Source: Candidatus Zixiibacteriota bacterium (GTDB lineage Bacteria > Zixibacteria > MSB-5A5 > GN15 > FEB-12). From it: a stretch of 49,076 nucleotides of DNA. Shown here piece after piece: positions 1 through 8,588 of this stretch. The notes under the pieces are model-generated. The model was not told the origin of the DNA and searched no databases. It saw nothing but the letters and a program-made list of their open reading frames with translations. Location of the stretch: positions 1 to 49,076 of the forward strand of contig JAVEYB010000018.1 in NCBI GenBank assembly GCA_034003725.1, given 5' to 3'. Positions within the stretch are counted from its first letter, which is position 1; the number at the start of each line of letters is the position of its first letter. Made by a program: the position numbers and the translations under genes.

Positions 1-323
1 CGGAGCTGACCTACTAATCGCGTGCTGGCCGATCTGATGGGTGTGTGTCAGGAGCGTTTGCGGGAGAGGGCGGTGTGGTTCGGAGGGTCAGTGGACGTGC
101 AAACGGAGCTGACCTACTAATCGCGTGATGGCCGATCTGAAGGGTGGGTGTCAGCACCGTTTGCGGGAGAGGGCGGTTTGGATTGCCGGGGCAGTGGACG
201 TGCAAACGGAGCTGACCTACTAATCGCGTGATGGCCGATCTGAAGGGTGGGTGTCAGCACCGTTTGCGGGAGAGGGCGGTTTGGATTGTCGGGACAGTGG
301 ACGTGCAAACGGAGCTGACCTAC
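1..323. repeat. Tandem array of 103-bp repeats (three full copies plus a 14-bp partial copy)
   Basis: Copies begin at 1, 104, 207 and 310, each with CGGAGCTGACCTAC. The second and third copies differ at only two positions, and the first is more diverged. The fourth breaks off after about 14 bp. The array begins at the window edge, so its full length is unknown. The period is not a multiple of three, so it does not encode a repeat protein. Within copies 2 and 3, GCTGAC near the start and GTCAGC about 45 bp later could pair. No unique spacers lie between units, so it is not CRISPR. Function unknown. Confidence 0.9.
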
Positions 324-446
324 GGTTATCATGGCGGTTTCGAAGACGGAGCCGCCCTACGATTTCCTGATTTGGCATTAGGGGTCGCTGACGGCAGGTC
401 CGAAGACAGACCTTTCGTACGACGATTGAGTTTTGTTTGAAACTGC
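324..446. other. Non-coding stretch between the repeat array and the glnA terminator
   Basis: No credible gene on either strand. It contains two loosely similar segments, each with a GAAGAC...TACGA core, around 340-365 and 400-427. They may be degenerate repeat remnants. Nothing else recognised. Confidence 0.4.
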
Positions 447-480
447 AAAACGGGCGCGACCGACAGGTCACGCCCGTTTT
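447..480 (-). terminator. Intrinsic terminator of glnA
   Basis: A perfect 10-bp stem (AAAACGGGCG paired with CGCCCGTTTT) encloses a loop that can extend the pairing. On the minus strand the stem ends in a short T run. It lies about 20 bp past the glnA stop codon. Confidence 0.85.
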
Positions 481-501
481 CAATTCTGCGGCTGTCAACG
501 C

Positions 502-1914
502 TTAGAGATCGTAGTACATCTCGAACTCGTAGGGAGTCGGTCGAATGCGAATCTCGGCGACTTCCTTTCGTTTTAGCTTTACCCAGCTTTCCAGCAGGTC
601 TTCGGTAAACACGCCGCCAGCCATCAGGTAATCGTGGTCTTCCTCGAGGGAGTTGAGGGCCTTGTTCAGCGAGGTCGGCAGCATGTGCATGTCGGCCAGT
701 TCCTCGGGTTTCATTTCATCGAGGTTGCGATCAAACGGAGTGCCCGGATCGATTTTGTGCTTGATACCATCGAGACCGGCCATGAGCATGGCCGCATACG
801 CAAGGTACGGGTTCATGGTACCGTCGGGGGGCCGGAACTCGAAGCGCATTTGTTTGGGATCGCGCTGGTAGCCGGGAATGCGGATACACGCGGTGCGATT
901 TCCGACCGAATAGGTTCCTGCGATTGGCGCCTCAAACCCGGGTACGAGCCTCTTGAAGGAATTGGTCGACGGGTTGGTGAATGCGAGAAGTGAATCGGCA
1001 TGCTTGAGCATGCCGCCGATGTACCACAGGCCGATATCGGAGAAGTTTGCCCGGCCGTTTTTGCTGTAGAAGATGGAACCCTTGGCGTCGGCGATATACT
1101 GGTGCACATGCAGCCCGGAGCCGGGTTCGTTAAAGAGCGGCTTGGGCATGAAGGTCGCCGATTTTCCGACGCGGAAGGCCTGGTTTTTGACGAAATATTT
1201 CACCAGCATGGACTTGTCGGCCATTTCCAGAAGCGGCGCGAACTGCACCTCGATCTCATGCTGGCCGCCGCCGCCCACTTCATGATGGTGATATTTCAGT
1301 CCTACACCGACTTTCGCCAGCATGGAGCAGATTTCGGAGCGGAGGTTGTAAATACGGTCCATCGGGGGGGCAATGTGGTAGCCTTTTTTCGATGGGATCT
1401 TGTAGCCGAGGTTTTCGCCGTCATCGGGGGCCTGCCACATGGCCTCGCTCGAGCCCAGATCGTAGAAGGCGGTATCGGGTCCCTGGAAGAAGTTCACGCG
1501 GTCGAAGATGTAGAATTCGAATTCGGGACCGAGGATGATTTTGGCGCCTTTGATCGTTTTGGTCAAATATGCTTCGGCGTCGGCGGCGACCCGTCGGGGG
1601 TTGCGCGAATACGGAAGCACCTTGTCACCGACTTCCATGATGTTGCCCAGCATGGAGAGCGTGGGACGTTCAAAAAAGGGGTCGATGAACGCAGTTTCGG
1701 CGACGGGCAGCATAATCATGTCGCCGCGTTCGATCCGTGAGAATCCGGGCAGCGAGCTGCCGTCGACACCGACACCGTTGGTGAAAAGCCCCGGACCGAG
1801 TTCATCGATAGGAAGCGTGATATGATGCCAGAGGCCCAGCAGATCGCCGAACTTCAGGTCGAAAAACTCCACCCCATTGTCTTTGACCATCTTCTTGAGC
1901 TTGTCGAGATTCAT
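502..1914 (-). CDS. glnA: Type I glutamine synthetase
   Basis: Makes glutamine from glutamate, ammonia and ATP in the cytoplasm; the main route of ammonium assimilation. The 470-residue length matches dodecameric GSI enzymes. Recognisable blocks are the N-terminal beta-grasp segment, VDGSSLPGF, the metal-binding GPEFEFYIFD, the ATP-site block NRTACIRIPGY, and RFEFRPPDGTMNPYLAYAA. The start at 1914 is preferred over an upstream one at 1974 because GGGAGG lies just before it and family similarity begins there. In E. coli GlnA the regulatory tyrosine sits in NLYDLPPEE; here the aligned segment is NLDEMKPEE, so residue 399 is aspartate (codon 718-720). Control by adenylylation at that site is therefore not possible. 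It is monocistronic with a strong terminator. Confidence 0.97.
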   Translation of the reverse strand: MNLDKLKKMVKDNGVEFFDLKFGDLLGLWHHITLPIDELGPGLFTNGVGVDGSSLPGFSRIERGDMIMLPVAETAFIDPFFERPTLSMLGNIMEVGDKVLPYSRNPRRVAADAEAYLTKTIKGAKIILGPEFEFYIFDRVNFFQGPDTAFYDLGSSEAMWQAPDDGENLGYKIPSKKGYHIAPPMDRIYNLRSEICSMLAKVGVGLKYHHHEVGGGGQHEIEVQFAPLLEMADKSMLVKYFVKNQAFRVGKSATFMPKPLFNEPGSGLHVHQYIADAKGSIFYSKNGRANFSDIGLWYIGGMLKHADSLLAFTNPSTNSFKRLVPGFEAPIAGTYSVGNRTACIRIPGYQRDPKQMRFEFRPPDGTMNPYLAYAAMLMAGLDGIKHKIDPGTPFDRNLDEMKPEELADMHMLPTSLNKALNSLEEDHDYLMAGGVFTEDLLESWVKLKRKEVAEIRIRPTPYEFEMYYDL

Positions 1915-1953
1915 CCATACCTCCCTGCCAACAGGCATAAGTACACCAAGGCG

Positions 1954-1981
1954 AACATAGGCAAAAACCGGCAAAAGGCAA
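1954..1981 (-). promoter_or_regulatory. Possible glnA promoter
   Basis: On the minus strand TTGCCT (1981-1976) and TATGTT (1959-1954) are separated by 16 nt, giving a leader of roughly 35 nt before the glnA start. Moderate match to a sigma-70 promoter. No NtrC or sigma-54 site was recognised. Confidence 0.35.
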
Positions 1982-2095
1982 GCGAATCCGGATCCGGGCG
2001 AGTCGGAGCGCGCCAGAAAAAGGTTGCTCCGGGCGCGCCGGCTGCTAGCTTAGGAATCACGAATAATACGCATGTCACACAATGGAGTGCCGCCC

Positions 2096-3991
2096 ATGCG
2101 ATTCCTTGTCTTTCTCATGCTGCTGTTGCCCGGTGGACCGGTGACAGGTCAGGATGTCTCGCTGTTTGACTCTGTCCTGGCGCAGGTGGGGATCACGTCG
2201 GAGGATGTCAGATTCAATCAGGATGAAATGGCGACCTGGCAGGGTGACCGTTGGCGGATGTCTTATTTCAGCCTGTACCACAAAAACCCGTTTTCACTGC
2301 CCGGTCATGGGGAGCTGATTGTCGAGGAACTCCGCGGCAAGCTGGCGGACCTTCCCGGTTTGGTGGCGTTTGCGGGACGTCGCGCCGACCAGCCGATCCG
2401 TCGCGGCCTGATCGGCGACCAGCTCGAGCCATATGCAGCGTCTGCGGATTCACTGCCGTTGTTTTCGATCTGTTACAAGCGCAATGTCCTGACGGGCAAT
2501 GAGAACAAGACGCTTCGCGACGCTATCGATCTGTTCTATCGGGTCGTCGACGACAAGAACAACCTGTTCCGCCGTGCGATAGAGCCAATCGACAAAAACA
2601 AGTATCGTAACGATCTGTGGAGCTACTTCATCTTCGACTCGTCGGCCGCGGCCGACGTTGTCGAGGAGCTGTACGGCAAGGTCGACATGGGGCGGCTGGT
2701 GGCGGGTGCGGAGGATATTGCGGAAGCGCTCAAGCGACTGGCAGCCGTCCTGCCCGAGTGCAGGTTTCCGGACTACGTGGTGAAGATCAGCTCATCGCAC
2801 GGCGACATCTATGTCGGCACGACGGGTGATGATCGCTATGAGTTCATCCAGGCGCCGCTGCTGATTGTCGATGGCGGCGGCAACGACAGGTACGACTTTC
2901 CCGGCGGCAACGAGAAACGACCGATCGCGGCGATCATCGATCTCAGCGGCGACGACACGTACGTGTCGTCCGACACCACGAAGCCGGGGATCGGCGGCGG
3001 GTTGATCGGTATCTCGTACGTGCTCGATCTCGGCGGAAACGATTCGTATACGGGTCATCATGTGTGCCAGGGGGCGGGTGTCTTTGGAGTGGGGGCGGTA
3101 ATCGACCGGGAGGGAAACGATACGTACAGCGCGCGTTATCTGTCGCAGGGCAGCGGGAGTTTCGGGTTGGGCGTGCTGGCGGACGGAACCGGTAACGACA
3201 GCCTGTACTGCTGGACCATGTCGCAGGGGTACGGGTACAGTCGGGGGTGCGGTCTGCTGGTCAACGGCGACGGAGACGATCGCTACGTCGCCGAGGATGA
3301 GACGATATTTTCGGCGTCGTCACAGAACGCCGAGCACAATAACTCGCTGGCTCAGGGGGTCGGGTTCGGCCGGCGCGCGGACTTCGTGGACGGCCACAGC
3401 TGGGCGGGCGGAGTCGGGATTTTGTGCGATATCGCGGGCGCCGACTCGTATTCGGCGGGGCTGTTCGCACAGGGGTGTGCGTACTGGTTTTCGGTGGGGA
3501 TGCTGCTCGATGCCGCGGGAAACGACACGTACGACGGCGTCTGGTACGTCATGGGCAGCGGCGCGCATTTTGCAGTGGGGTATCTCGACGATTTCGGCGG
3601 CAATGATGTGTATACCGCCACACACAATATGGCGGTCGGCGCGGGGCATGACTTCACGATCGGCTACTTCAACGAGCGTGCGGGCGACGACCGGTACACG
3701 GTGCCCAACCTGTCGCTGGGCGGGGGCAACGCCAACGGCATGGGGCTGTTTCACGATCACAGCGGCAACGATTACTACATGACCAAAACCGGCACGACGA
3801 CCCTGGGCCGGGCGAATGCGGAGCAATCGGGAATCCGGTCGGTCCTCGCCTGTTTCGGCATCTTTGTCGACGGAGGCGGAGACGACACGTACAACGAGGA
3901 ATGGGCGGCGAACGGACGACGTTGGATAGGTCCCGCCTCGGACCCCAACCGGCCGAACCGGGCTGCAATCGGAGTCGGGATAGACTTCTGA
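2096..3991 (+). CDS. Secreted protein with about twelve DxxGxDxY repeats (predicted beta-solenoid)
   Basis: I do not recognise a named family. The start at 2096 opens a clear signal peptide (MRFLVFLMLLLPGG) and has GGAG eight bases upstream; the start at 2072 lacks both. Residues up to about 240 form a unique domain. From about residue 255 to the end there are roughly twelve repeats 25-60 residues apart. Each has a core such as VDGGGNDRY, IDLSGDDTY, LDLGGNDSY, IDREGNDTY, LDAAGNDTY or VDGGGDDTY. The cores alternate with glycine-rich QGxGxFGVGxL strands. The GNDxY cores recall calcium-binding RTX nonapeptides, but they are not in uninterrupted tandem. A calcium-stabilised solenoid outside the cytoplasm is plausible but inferred. 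No sorting domain was seen. Confidence 0.85.
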   Translation: MRFLVFLMLLLPGGPVTGQDVSLFDSVLAQVGITSEDVRFNQDEMATWQGDRWRMSYFSLYHKNPFSLPGHGELIVEELRGKLADLPGLVAFAGRRADQPIRRGLIGDQLEPYAASADSLPLFSICYKRNVLTGNENKTLRDAIDLFYRVVDDKNNLFRRAIEPIDKNKYRNDLWSYFIFDSSAAADVVEELYGKVDMGRLVAGAEDIAEALKRLAAVLPECRFPDYVVKISSSHGDIYVGTTGDDRYEFIQAPLLIVDGGGNDRYDFPGGNEKRPIAAIIDLSGDDTYVSSDTTKPGIGGGLIGISYVLDLGGNDSYTGHHVCQGAGVFGVGAVIDREGNDTYSARYLSQGSGSFGLGVLADGTGNDSLYCWTMSQGYGYSRGCGLLVNGDGDDRYVAEDETIFSASSQNAEHNNSLAQGVGFGRRADFVDGHSWAGGVGILCDIAGADSYSAGLFAQGCAYWFSVGMLLDAAGNDTYDGVWYVMGSGAHFAVGYLDDFGGNDVYTATHNMAVGAGHDFTIGYFNERAGDDRYTVPNLSLGGGNANGMGLFHDHSGNDYYMTKTGTTTLGRANAEQSGIRSVLACFGIFVDGGGDDTYNEEWAANGRRWIGPASDPNRPNRAAIGVGIDF

Positions 3992-3998
3992 GACCCGG

Positions 3999-4898
3999 TC
4001 AGGGGGTCGAGACCGGCTGAACCGTCCGGGGCTCGGCCTTGCGTTTGCGTTCGATGGAAAGACCGACGCCGGAGAGGATCAGGGTCGTGCCAATCACAAT
4101 CGATGCGGACACGGTTTCATCGAAGAACACGACCCCGATGAAGAGGGCCACCAGGGGAGTGATAAACGCAATAAGAGACGCGGACAGAGCGGACATGCGG
4201 GCAAGCAGCCAGTAGTAAGACAGAAACGCGACAATCGTTCCCATCAACGCCAGATACAGAATGGAGCCGATCGAGGCCGCGGTGACGTGGAAGTCCGCCC
4301 AGTCTTCGAAGATGATCGCAGACAGGAGCACGAGCATACTACCCAGCAGCATCTGGATGCTGGCGGTGACGACGATGTTCGCCCCGGCATGGAATTTCTT
4401 GTGAATGATAAGGCCGTGGGCGGCGGAGTAGGTTGCTACGACGGCCAGAATAGTCCCGAGGAAGAGATCGTCGCCGGTCTGCAACTGGTCATAAGAGATC
4501 AAGGCGACGCCTACGAAACCGAGGGCTATGCCGATCCATCCGGCCGGGGTCACCCGGGCATCGTTGAGCCTGAAAGTCGATAGCACCGCCACAAAAAACG
4601 GAAGCGACGCGAACAACACGGCAGTGAGCGACGAGCTGATGAAGACCTGAGCGAAGTAGATCAGCGCGTAGTTCACGCCGTACATCCATATGCCCGGGTA
4701 GCCGACTCGCAACCATGACCGAATATCTCGGGGATAGGGATAGCGCATGAGAAAGATGACGCCGTTCAGGATGAGCGTGGCGAGCATGAATCGGAGTGCA
4801 GCCGTTTGGAGCGGCGGGGCGGCGGTCAGACCGATTTTGATGGCGATCCAGGTTGAGCCCCAGATCAAGCACAGTAGCACGTACACGAAGGCGGTCAT
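3999..4898 (-). CDS. EamA/DMT-family transporter
   Basis: Inner-membrane permease of the drug/metabolite transporter superfamily, 299 residues. The hydrophobicity pattern suggests ten transmembrane helices in two EamA repeats. The first begins at the N-terminus (CLIWGSTWIAIKIG is the typical opening) and the second near residue 150 (TYSAAHGLIIHKKF). The C-terminal helix ends in a basic tail. Members export amino acids, sugars or other metabolites; the substrate cannot be read here. Its stop is 7 bp from the stop of the convergent secreted repeat protein, and it is divergent from the HTH/DUF2087 gene. No Shine-Dalgarno is seen, and a TATTAT hexamer sits only 6 bp upstream of the ATG, so the mRNA may be leaderless. 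Confidence 0.92.
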   Translation of the reverse strand: MTAFVYVLLCLIWGSTWIAIKIGLTAAPPLQTAALRFMLATLILNGVIFLMRYPYPRDIRSWLRVGYPGIWMYGVNYALIYFAQVFISSSLTAVLFASLPFFVAVLSTFRLNDARVTPAGWIGIALGFVGVALISYDQLQTGDDLFLGTILAVVATYSAAHGLIIHKKFHAGANIVVTASIQMLLGSMLVLLSAIIFEDWADFHVTAASIGSILYLALMGTIVAFLSYYWLLARMSALSASLIAFITPLVALFIGVVFFDETVSASIVIGTTLILSGVGLSIERKRKAEPRTVQPVSTP

Positions 4899-4904
4899 CG
4901 GCGG

Positions 4905-4935
4905 ATAATAAGGCGGAGCGATCGGACAAAGTCAA
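4905..4935 (-). promoter_or_regulatory. Possible promoter of the EamA gene
   Basis: TATTAT (4910-4905) lies 6 bp before the ATG. TTGACT (4935-4930) is upstream with a rather long 19-nt spacer. If real, transcription would begin at or next to the start codon. Confidence 0.3.
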
Positions 4936-5081
4936 CGGCATAGCGAAAATCACCCGGTTGGCGGCGCGGGTCGCCGCAACGCGACGTGCGAATACGTCAT
5001 AGTCCGAAAAAGAGTTTGACAATAGTGCAAAAACAGCGTTGGTTTGCTCATCCTGCCGTTGAAACTACATGGAGATTTTTA

Positions 5082-5579
5082 ATGGAGTATGTTGAAGGGA
5101 TAATCAAGAACACGGAGTTTTTCACGACCGCTGAGCTGGCCAAGAAGCTGAAAATGAACGTCCAGGTCATCACCCGTAAAGTACAGGCGGGCGAGATCCG
5201 GGCGTTTAAGATCGGCAAGGACTGGCGCATCCCCGAGTCGGCGGTACACGAATGGCTGGAGCGTCACGTGAACGACGGTTCCAACGGTAACGGCAACGGG
5301 AACGGGCATGGGCGCAAAGCCAAGGTCGTGAAAGACTATGTCACGGGCGATCACATCCGGGAACTGCCGTCGAAACGTTTCGAGCGGAAGTACCTGCTCG
5401 AGTTTATCCTCGCACAGTTCGAGCCCAGCAGGACGTATAGCGAGGATGAGGTCAACAACGTGATCAGCCGGTACTACGATGATTTCGCGACCGTCCGTCG
5501 CGAGTTTGTTGCTGAGAACATGCTGGAGAAGGCCGGAGGCGGGTACCGTCGCCGCTCGGGCTACACGTTCTCCGACTGA
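5082..5579 (+). CDS. Excisionase-type HTH plus DUF2087 protein, putative transcription regulator
   Basis: A 165-residue cytoplasmic protein. Residues about 10-62 form an excisionase/MerR-like winged helix (FFTTAELAKKLKMNVQVITR, then FKIGKDWRIPESAVHEWL). A Gly/Asn-rich linker (about 66-77) follows. The C-terminal half matches DUF2087: KRFERKYLLEFILAQF, then YSEDEVNNVI, RREFVAENMLEKAGGGYRR. DUF2087 is usually found as a DNA- or RNA-binding module in small regulators. The start at 5082 is chosen because TGGAG precedes it by 7-8 bp and the domain begins there; an upstream start at 4986 adds unrelated residues. The target is unknown. It is divergent from the EamA gene, which is a candidate target by position only. 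Confidence 0.85.
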   Translation: MEYVEGIIKNTEFFTTAELAKKLKMNVQVITRKVQAGEIRAFKIGKDWRIPESAVHEWLERHVNDGSNGNGNGNGHGRKAKVVKDYVTGDHIRELPSKRFERKYLLEFILAQFEPSRTYSEDEVNNVISRYYDDFATVRREFVAENMLEKAGGGYRRRSGYTFSD

Positions 5580-5615
5580 TCTTCGCGAAGATCGATTTCC
5601 ATGTGACGAAAAGAC

Positions 5616-5643
5616 AAAGCCCCGGCGATTGCCGGGGCTTTTT
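5616..5643. terminator. Bidirectional intrinsic terminator
   Basis: AAAGCCCCGGC and GCCGGGGCTTTTT pair around a short loop. The A run on one side and T run on the other let it serve both the DUF2087 gene (plus) and the DUF2723 gene (minus). Confidence 0.85.
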
Positions 5644-5662
5644 GTGTTTGTAAACGGGCGAC

Positions 5663-8431
5663 TCAATCCTCGAACGCAGGGGGCGGAATATTGCTGGGCA
5701 GGGTGCCGCCGGTGGCGCGCAGGATCTGCTGCACGTAGGGATCGCTGAGATTGATCTTGTACTGCGCGATCAAGGTAGCCGCCTGCCGCAAATCGGTCAC
5801 GTTGTTCGTGCGGGCGAGAATCGTGACCAGCTTGCGGAACGCGTAACTGCTGTTCGGGTTTATCTCAAACGCACGCCACATGTAGTCCAGTCCCCGATCC
5901 ATGAGAGGTTGATCGGCAGTTCGCTGTCCGATTTCGTACATCGTCATGCCGAGATCCTGCATATAAAACAGGTTCTGCGGATTGGACTCCAGGAACGCAG
6001 ACAGGGTGTCCTGAAGCTGGCGATAGACAGCAAGCGCGGCAGCCGAATCGCCGCTGCGTTCCAGATCCTCGGCCAACACATAGCTGGCCTGCCAGTACTC
6101 CGGATACTTTTCGATGAAAGTCCGGATGAAGGTACGCGCTTCGTCGTTCCGGCCGTTGCGATCGAGAGCGTCATACAAGCGGACGGCGTTCATGCCGACA
6201 CCGAGCCAGATGCCGGTCGCGTTGTCATCGCGATAGACCTTTGAATTCTCGAAACCGTCGAACCGGTAGGTATTTCGGAACAGGTCCAGGCCGCGATCGA
6301 TATCGATTTTGTCGGCCGGGGGTTCACGGTCGAGGCGATAGAGCACGCCGACGGCGGTGGCGCGATCGCGGAGATTCAGCGGCGAGGCGTCATACGGAGG
6401 AGAACTGAAATAGACGGGATTCTCCCACCGGTTTTCGAGCACGATTTCGTCGACCATCATATCGGCCACTTTGAGGATGCGCCCCTGGTACGGAGTCGCC
6501 TGGAGATATGCCAGGCGGCCGCGCGGGCGGTCGCGGAATCGATCGGTGGGCTGGCGAGTCTCCCCCATCGGCGACTCGTACGGGTACCACCATATTTGCT
6601 CTTTCGTGAGCGAGATGGGAACGTCGTACTGCTGTTTCATCTGCCAGGTGTACCAGTCGGTGTTCAGCAGCGACAGGTTGACCACCCGAACATCGGTTCG
6701 ATACTTGTACACCTCCTGAATACACCAGAGCGGGAAGGTGTCATTGTCGCCCGACGTGAAGAGGATCGCGTTTTCTTCGCACGTATCGAGCAGATTGGCC
6801 GCGTAGTTGTACGGCAGGAGGTTTTTCGATCTATCGTTTTCGTGATAGTTATCGACGAGCGTGTACCCCGGCAGCAGGACCAACACAGTGCTGGCGTACA
6901 CGAGCGTTTTCTGCATGGATTCGTTGGCGCCGGCCAGTTTCTCACGAAGCAGCTGTATGAGCCCACTGATACCGAGCCCCATGGCGATGCCGAAGAAGAC
7001 AAACGCGGGGGTAAAGAAATAGTCCCGGTTGCGGACTTCCAGATACGCGTCGGCGCCGTCGTACTTTGTCCCGTCGGCGAAGTTCATATACAGCACGAGA
7101 CCGAGCGAGCAGACCAAAAACAAGGTGAAGTACACCATACCGATTTCGGCGCGCTTGCGAATGGCGACGTACATGCCGAAAAGCCCGAGCAGGAAAAAGG
7201 GCGCGAAGTTCCAGCCGGCGGAGGAGTATTGCTCTTCGAAATAGGACCAGTATCCCATGTTGGGATGGCGCCCGAGCTGGTTTTCCCAGGTTCCGCGCCG
7301 TTCGAACATGCGATCCATCATCGACTGCTGACCGTACTGCTTGCGGTCGAGATAGTTTTTGAAGGTATCGTAGTCGCGGTCGGGGTTATTCTGGTCGATC
7401 CGCGGGTTGTGGGCCGATCGCACCGGTATATACATGTGAACCGAGAACCCGATAATACCGACGAGAACGATGGCCATGGCCGTCTTCCATTCGACATTCC
7501 AGCCGAACCGTCGAGCCAGAACTCCGAGGAAGGCGAGGACGACCAGTCCGGCGGGGGCCGCGATCATAAACGTGGAGAACTCAAGCATCAGCGAGGAAAG
7601 CGAGACGATGGCAATCGTGATGGCCCAGTTGATTTTTCGGTACAGGAACGCCAGAAGCAGCGCGCCGAGCGCCAGCGTGACGACATAAAACATGGGCGCT
7701 CCTCCCCTGCCGTTGGCGAAGACGATAATCAGCAGCAGTTCGACAACGATAAAGCTGCAGATCATGATCCAGTCGCGTCGGGTCGCCTGATCATTGAGGA
7801 TATAGAAGATGGACAGGACCGGCACGATCAGGAAGGGCGTCATGTGGATCCCGACCGCCGTCAGGGCGATGAAATAAACCAGGACCATGAGGCGGAGTTT
7901 TCGGGCGAGATTGTGCTCTTCGAAATAGCGCAGAGTCAGCCACAGCATCACGGTCATGATTGCCAGGGACGGTCCGTAGACCTCGGACTCGACCGAGTTC
8001 GACCAGTTCGTAGTCGAGAAGGCGACAAACAGGCCGCCGACGACACCGCCGATGTAGGCGGTCCAGCGATTCAGCGGGGCGTCCTTCTGGTCACCGAAGA
8101 AGTAGCCGACCATCCGTACCGTTACCAGATAGCCGAACAGGGCGGTGAAGCTGGACGAGATGACCGAGAGGTAGTTTATCCGGTAGGAGATATCTTCGAC
8201 AAACGGGATAAGTGACATCACCCGCCCCATAAGGACGAACAGCGGAGTGCCGGGGGGATGGGGTATGCCGAGGATGTACGAACAGGCGATAAACTCGCCG
8301 CAATCCCAGAACGAGAAGGATCGCTGGACGGTCAGGGCGTATACGATGAAGGCGATGGCGAAGACTACGCCGGCGACAATCGCGTTGGTTCGGTCAAAAA
8401 CCTTGCGGGGCACGGCTAACGGGTCGGACAA
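5663..8431 (-). CDS. DUF2723 (TMEM260-like, GT-C fold) membrane protein with C-terminal TPR region
   Basis: A large inner-membrane protein, 922 residues. The N-terminal half has about ten or more transmembrane helices and the DUF2723 signature near residues 38-65 (SFWDCGEFIACSY, GIPHPPGTPL). The family is related to protein O-mannosyltransferases; human TMEM260 is a member, so a glycosyl-transfer role at the periplasmic face is plausible but unproven here. The middle is a soluble extracytoplasmic domain. The last about 200 residues carry TPR-like helices (ALDRNGRNDEARTFIRTFIE, LAEDLERSGDSAAALAVYRQ). The start codon is TTG at 8431, with AGGAGG five bases upstream. It is monocistronic and convergent with the DUF2087 gene across a shared terminator. 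Confidence 0.92.
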   Translation of the reverse strand: MSDPLAVPRKVFDRTNAIVAGVVFAIAFIVYALTVQRSFSFWDCGEFIACSYILGIPHPPGTPLFVLMGRVMSLIPFVEDISYRINYLSVISSSFTALFGYLVTVRMVGYFFGDQKDAPLNRWTAYIGGVVGGLFVAFSTTNWSNSVESEVYGPSLAIMTVMLWLTLRYFEEHNLARKLRLMVLVYFIALTAVGIHMTPFLIVPVLSIFYILNDQATRRDWIMICSFIVVELLLIIVFANGRGGAPMFYVVTLALGALLLAFLYRKINWAITIAIVSLSSLMLEFSTFMIAAPAGLVVLAFLGVLARRFGWNVEWKTAMAIVLVGIIGFSVHMYIPVRSAHNPRIDQNNPDRDYDTFKNYLDRKQYGQQSMMDRMFERRGTWENQLGRHPNMGYWSYFEEQYSSAGWNFAPFFLLGLFGMYVAIRKRAEIGMVYFTLFLVCSLGLVLYMNFADGTKYDGADAYLEVRNRDYFFTPAFVFFGIAMGLGISGLIQLLREKLAGANESMQKTLVYASTVLVLLPGYTLVDNYHENDRSKNLLPYNYAANLLDTCEENAILFTSGDNDTFPLWCIQEVYKYRTDVRVVNLSLLNTDWYTWQMKQQYDVPISLTKEQIWWYPYESPMGETRQPTDRFRDRPRGRLAYLQATPYQGRILKVADMMVDEIVLENRWENPVYFSSPPYDASPLNLRDRATAVGVLYRLDREPPADKIDIDRGLDLFRNTYRFDGFENSKVYRDDNATGIWLGVGMNAVRLYDALDRNGRNDEARTFIRTFIEKYPEYWQASYVLAEDLERSGDSAAALAVYRQLQDTLSAFLESNPQNLFYMQDLGMTMYEIGQRTADQPLMDRGLDYMWRAFEINPNSSYAFRKLVTILARTNNVTDLRQAATLIAQYKINLSDPYVQQILRATGGTLPSNIPPPAFED

Positions 8432-8486
8432 AATCTCCTCCTAAAGCCACGATTCACGGCGGCCGATCTTAGTTAGTAACTAGATG

Positions 8487-8515
8487 TTGTGACAGGCAAT
8501 TGCGCCAAATATAGC
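8487..8515 (+). promoter_or_regulatory. Probable promoter of the small membrane protein gene
   Basis: TTGTGA (8487-8492), a 17-nt spacer, then TATAGC (8510-8515). Transcription would start near 8522, leaving a leader of about 65 nt. Confidence 0.45.
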
Positions 8516-8588
8516 AATGGGACCTCAAATCTCAACAGTTATTTTACCGGCCAATCCCGAAGGGGATTAATACGGGGCAAGGTGCTAC

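Noticed and set aside
1-323. CRISPR array
   Set aside because: Units of 103 bp are contiguous and lack unique spacers; no cas genes.
6596-8215. 539-codon open frame on the plus strand opposite the DUF2723 gene
   Set aside because: Antisense shadow produced by GC-rich codon use. The product is charged, without domains, and the minus-strand gene has clear membrane and motif structure.
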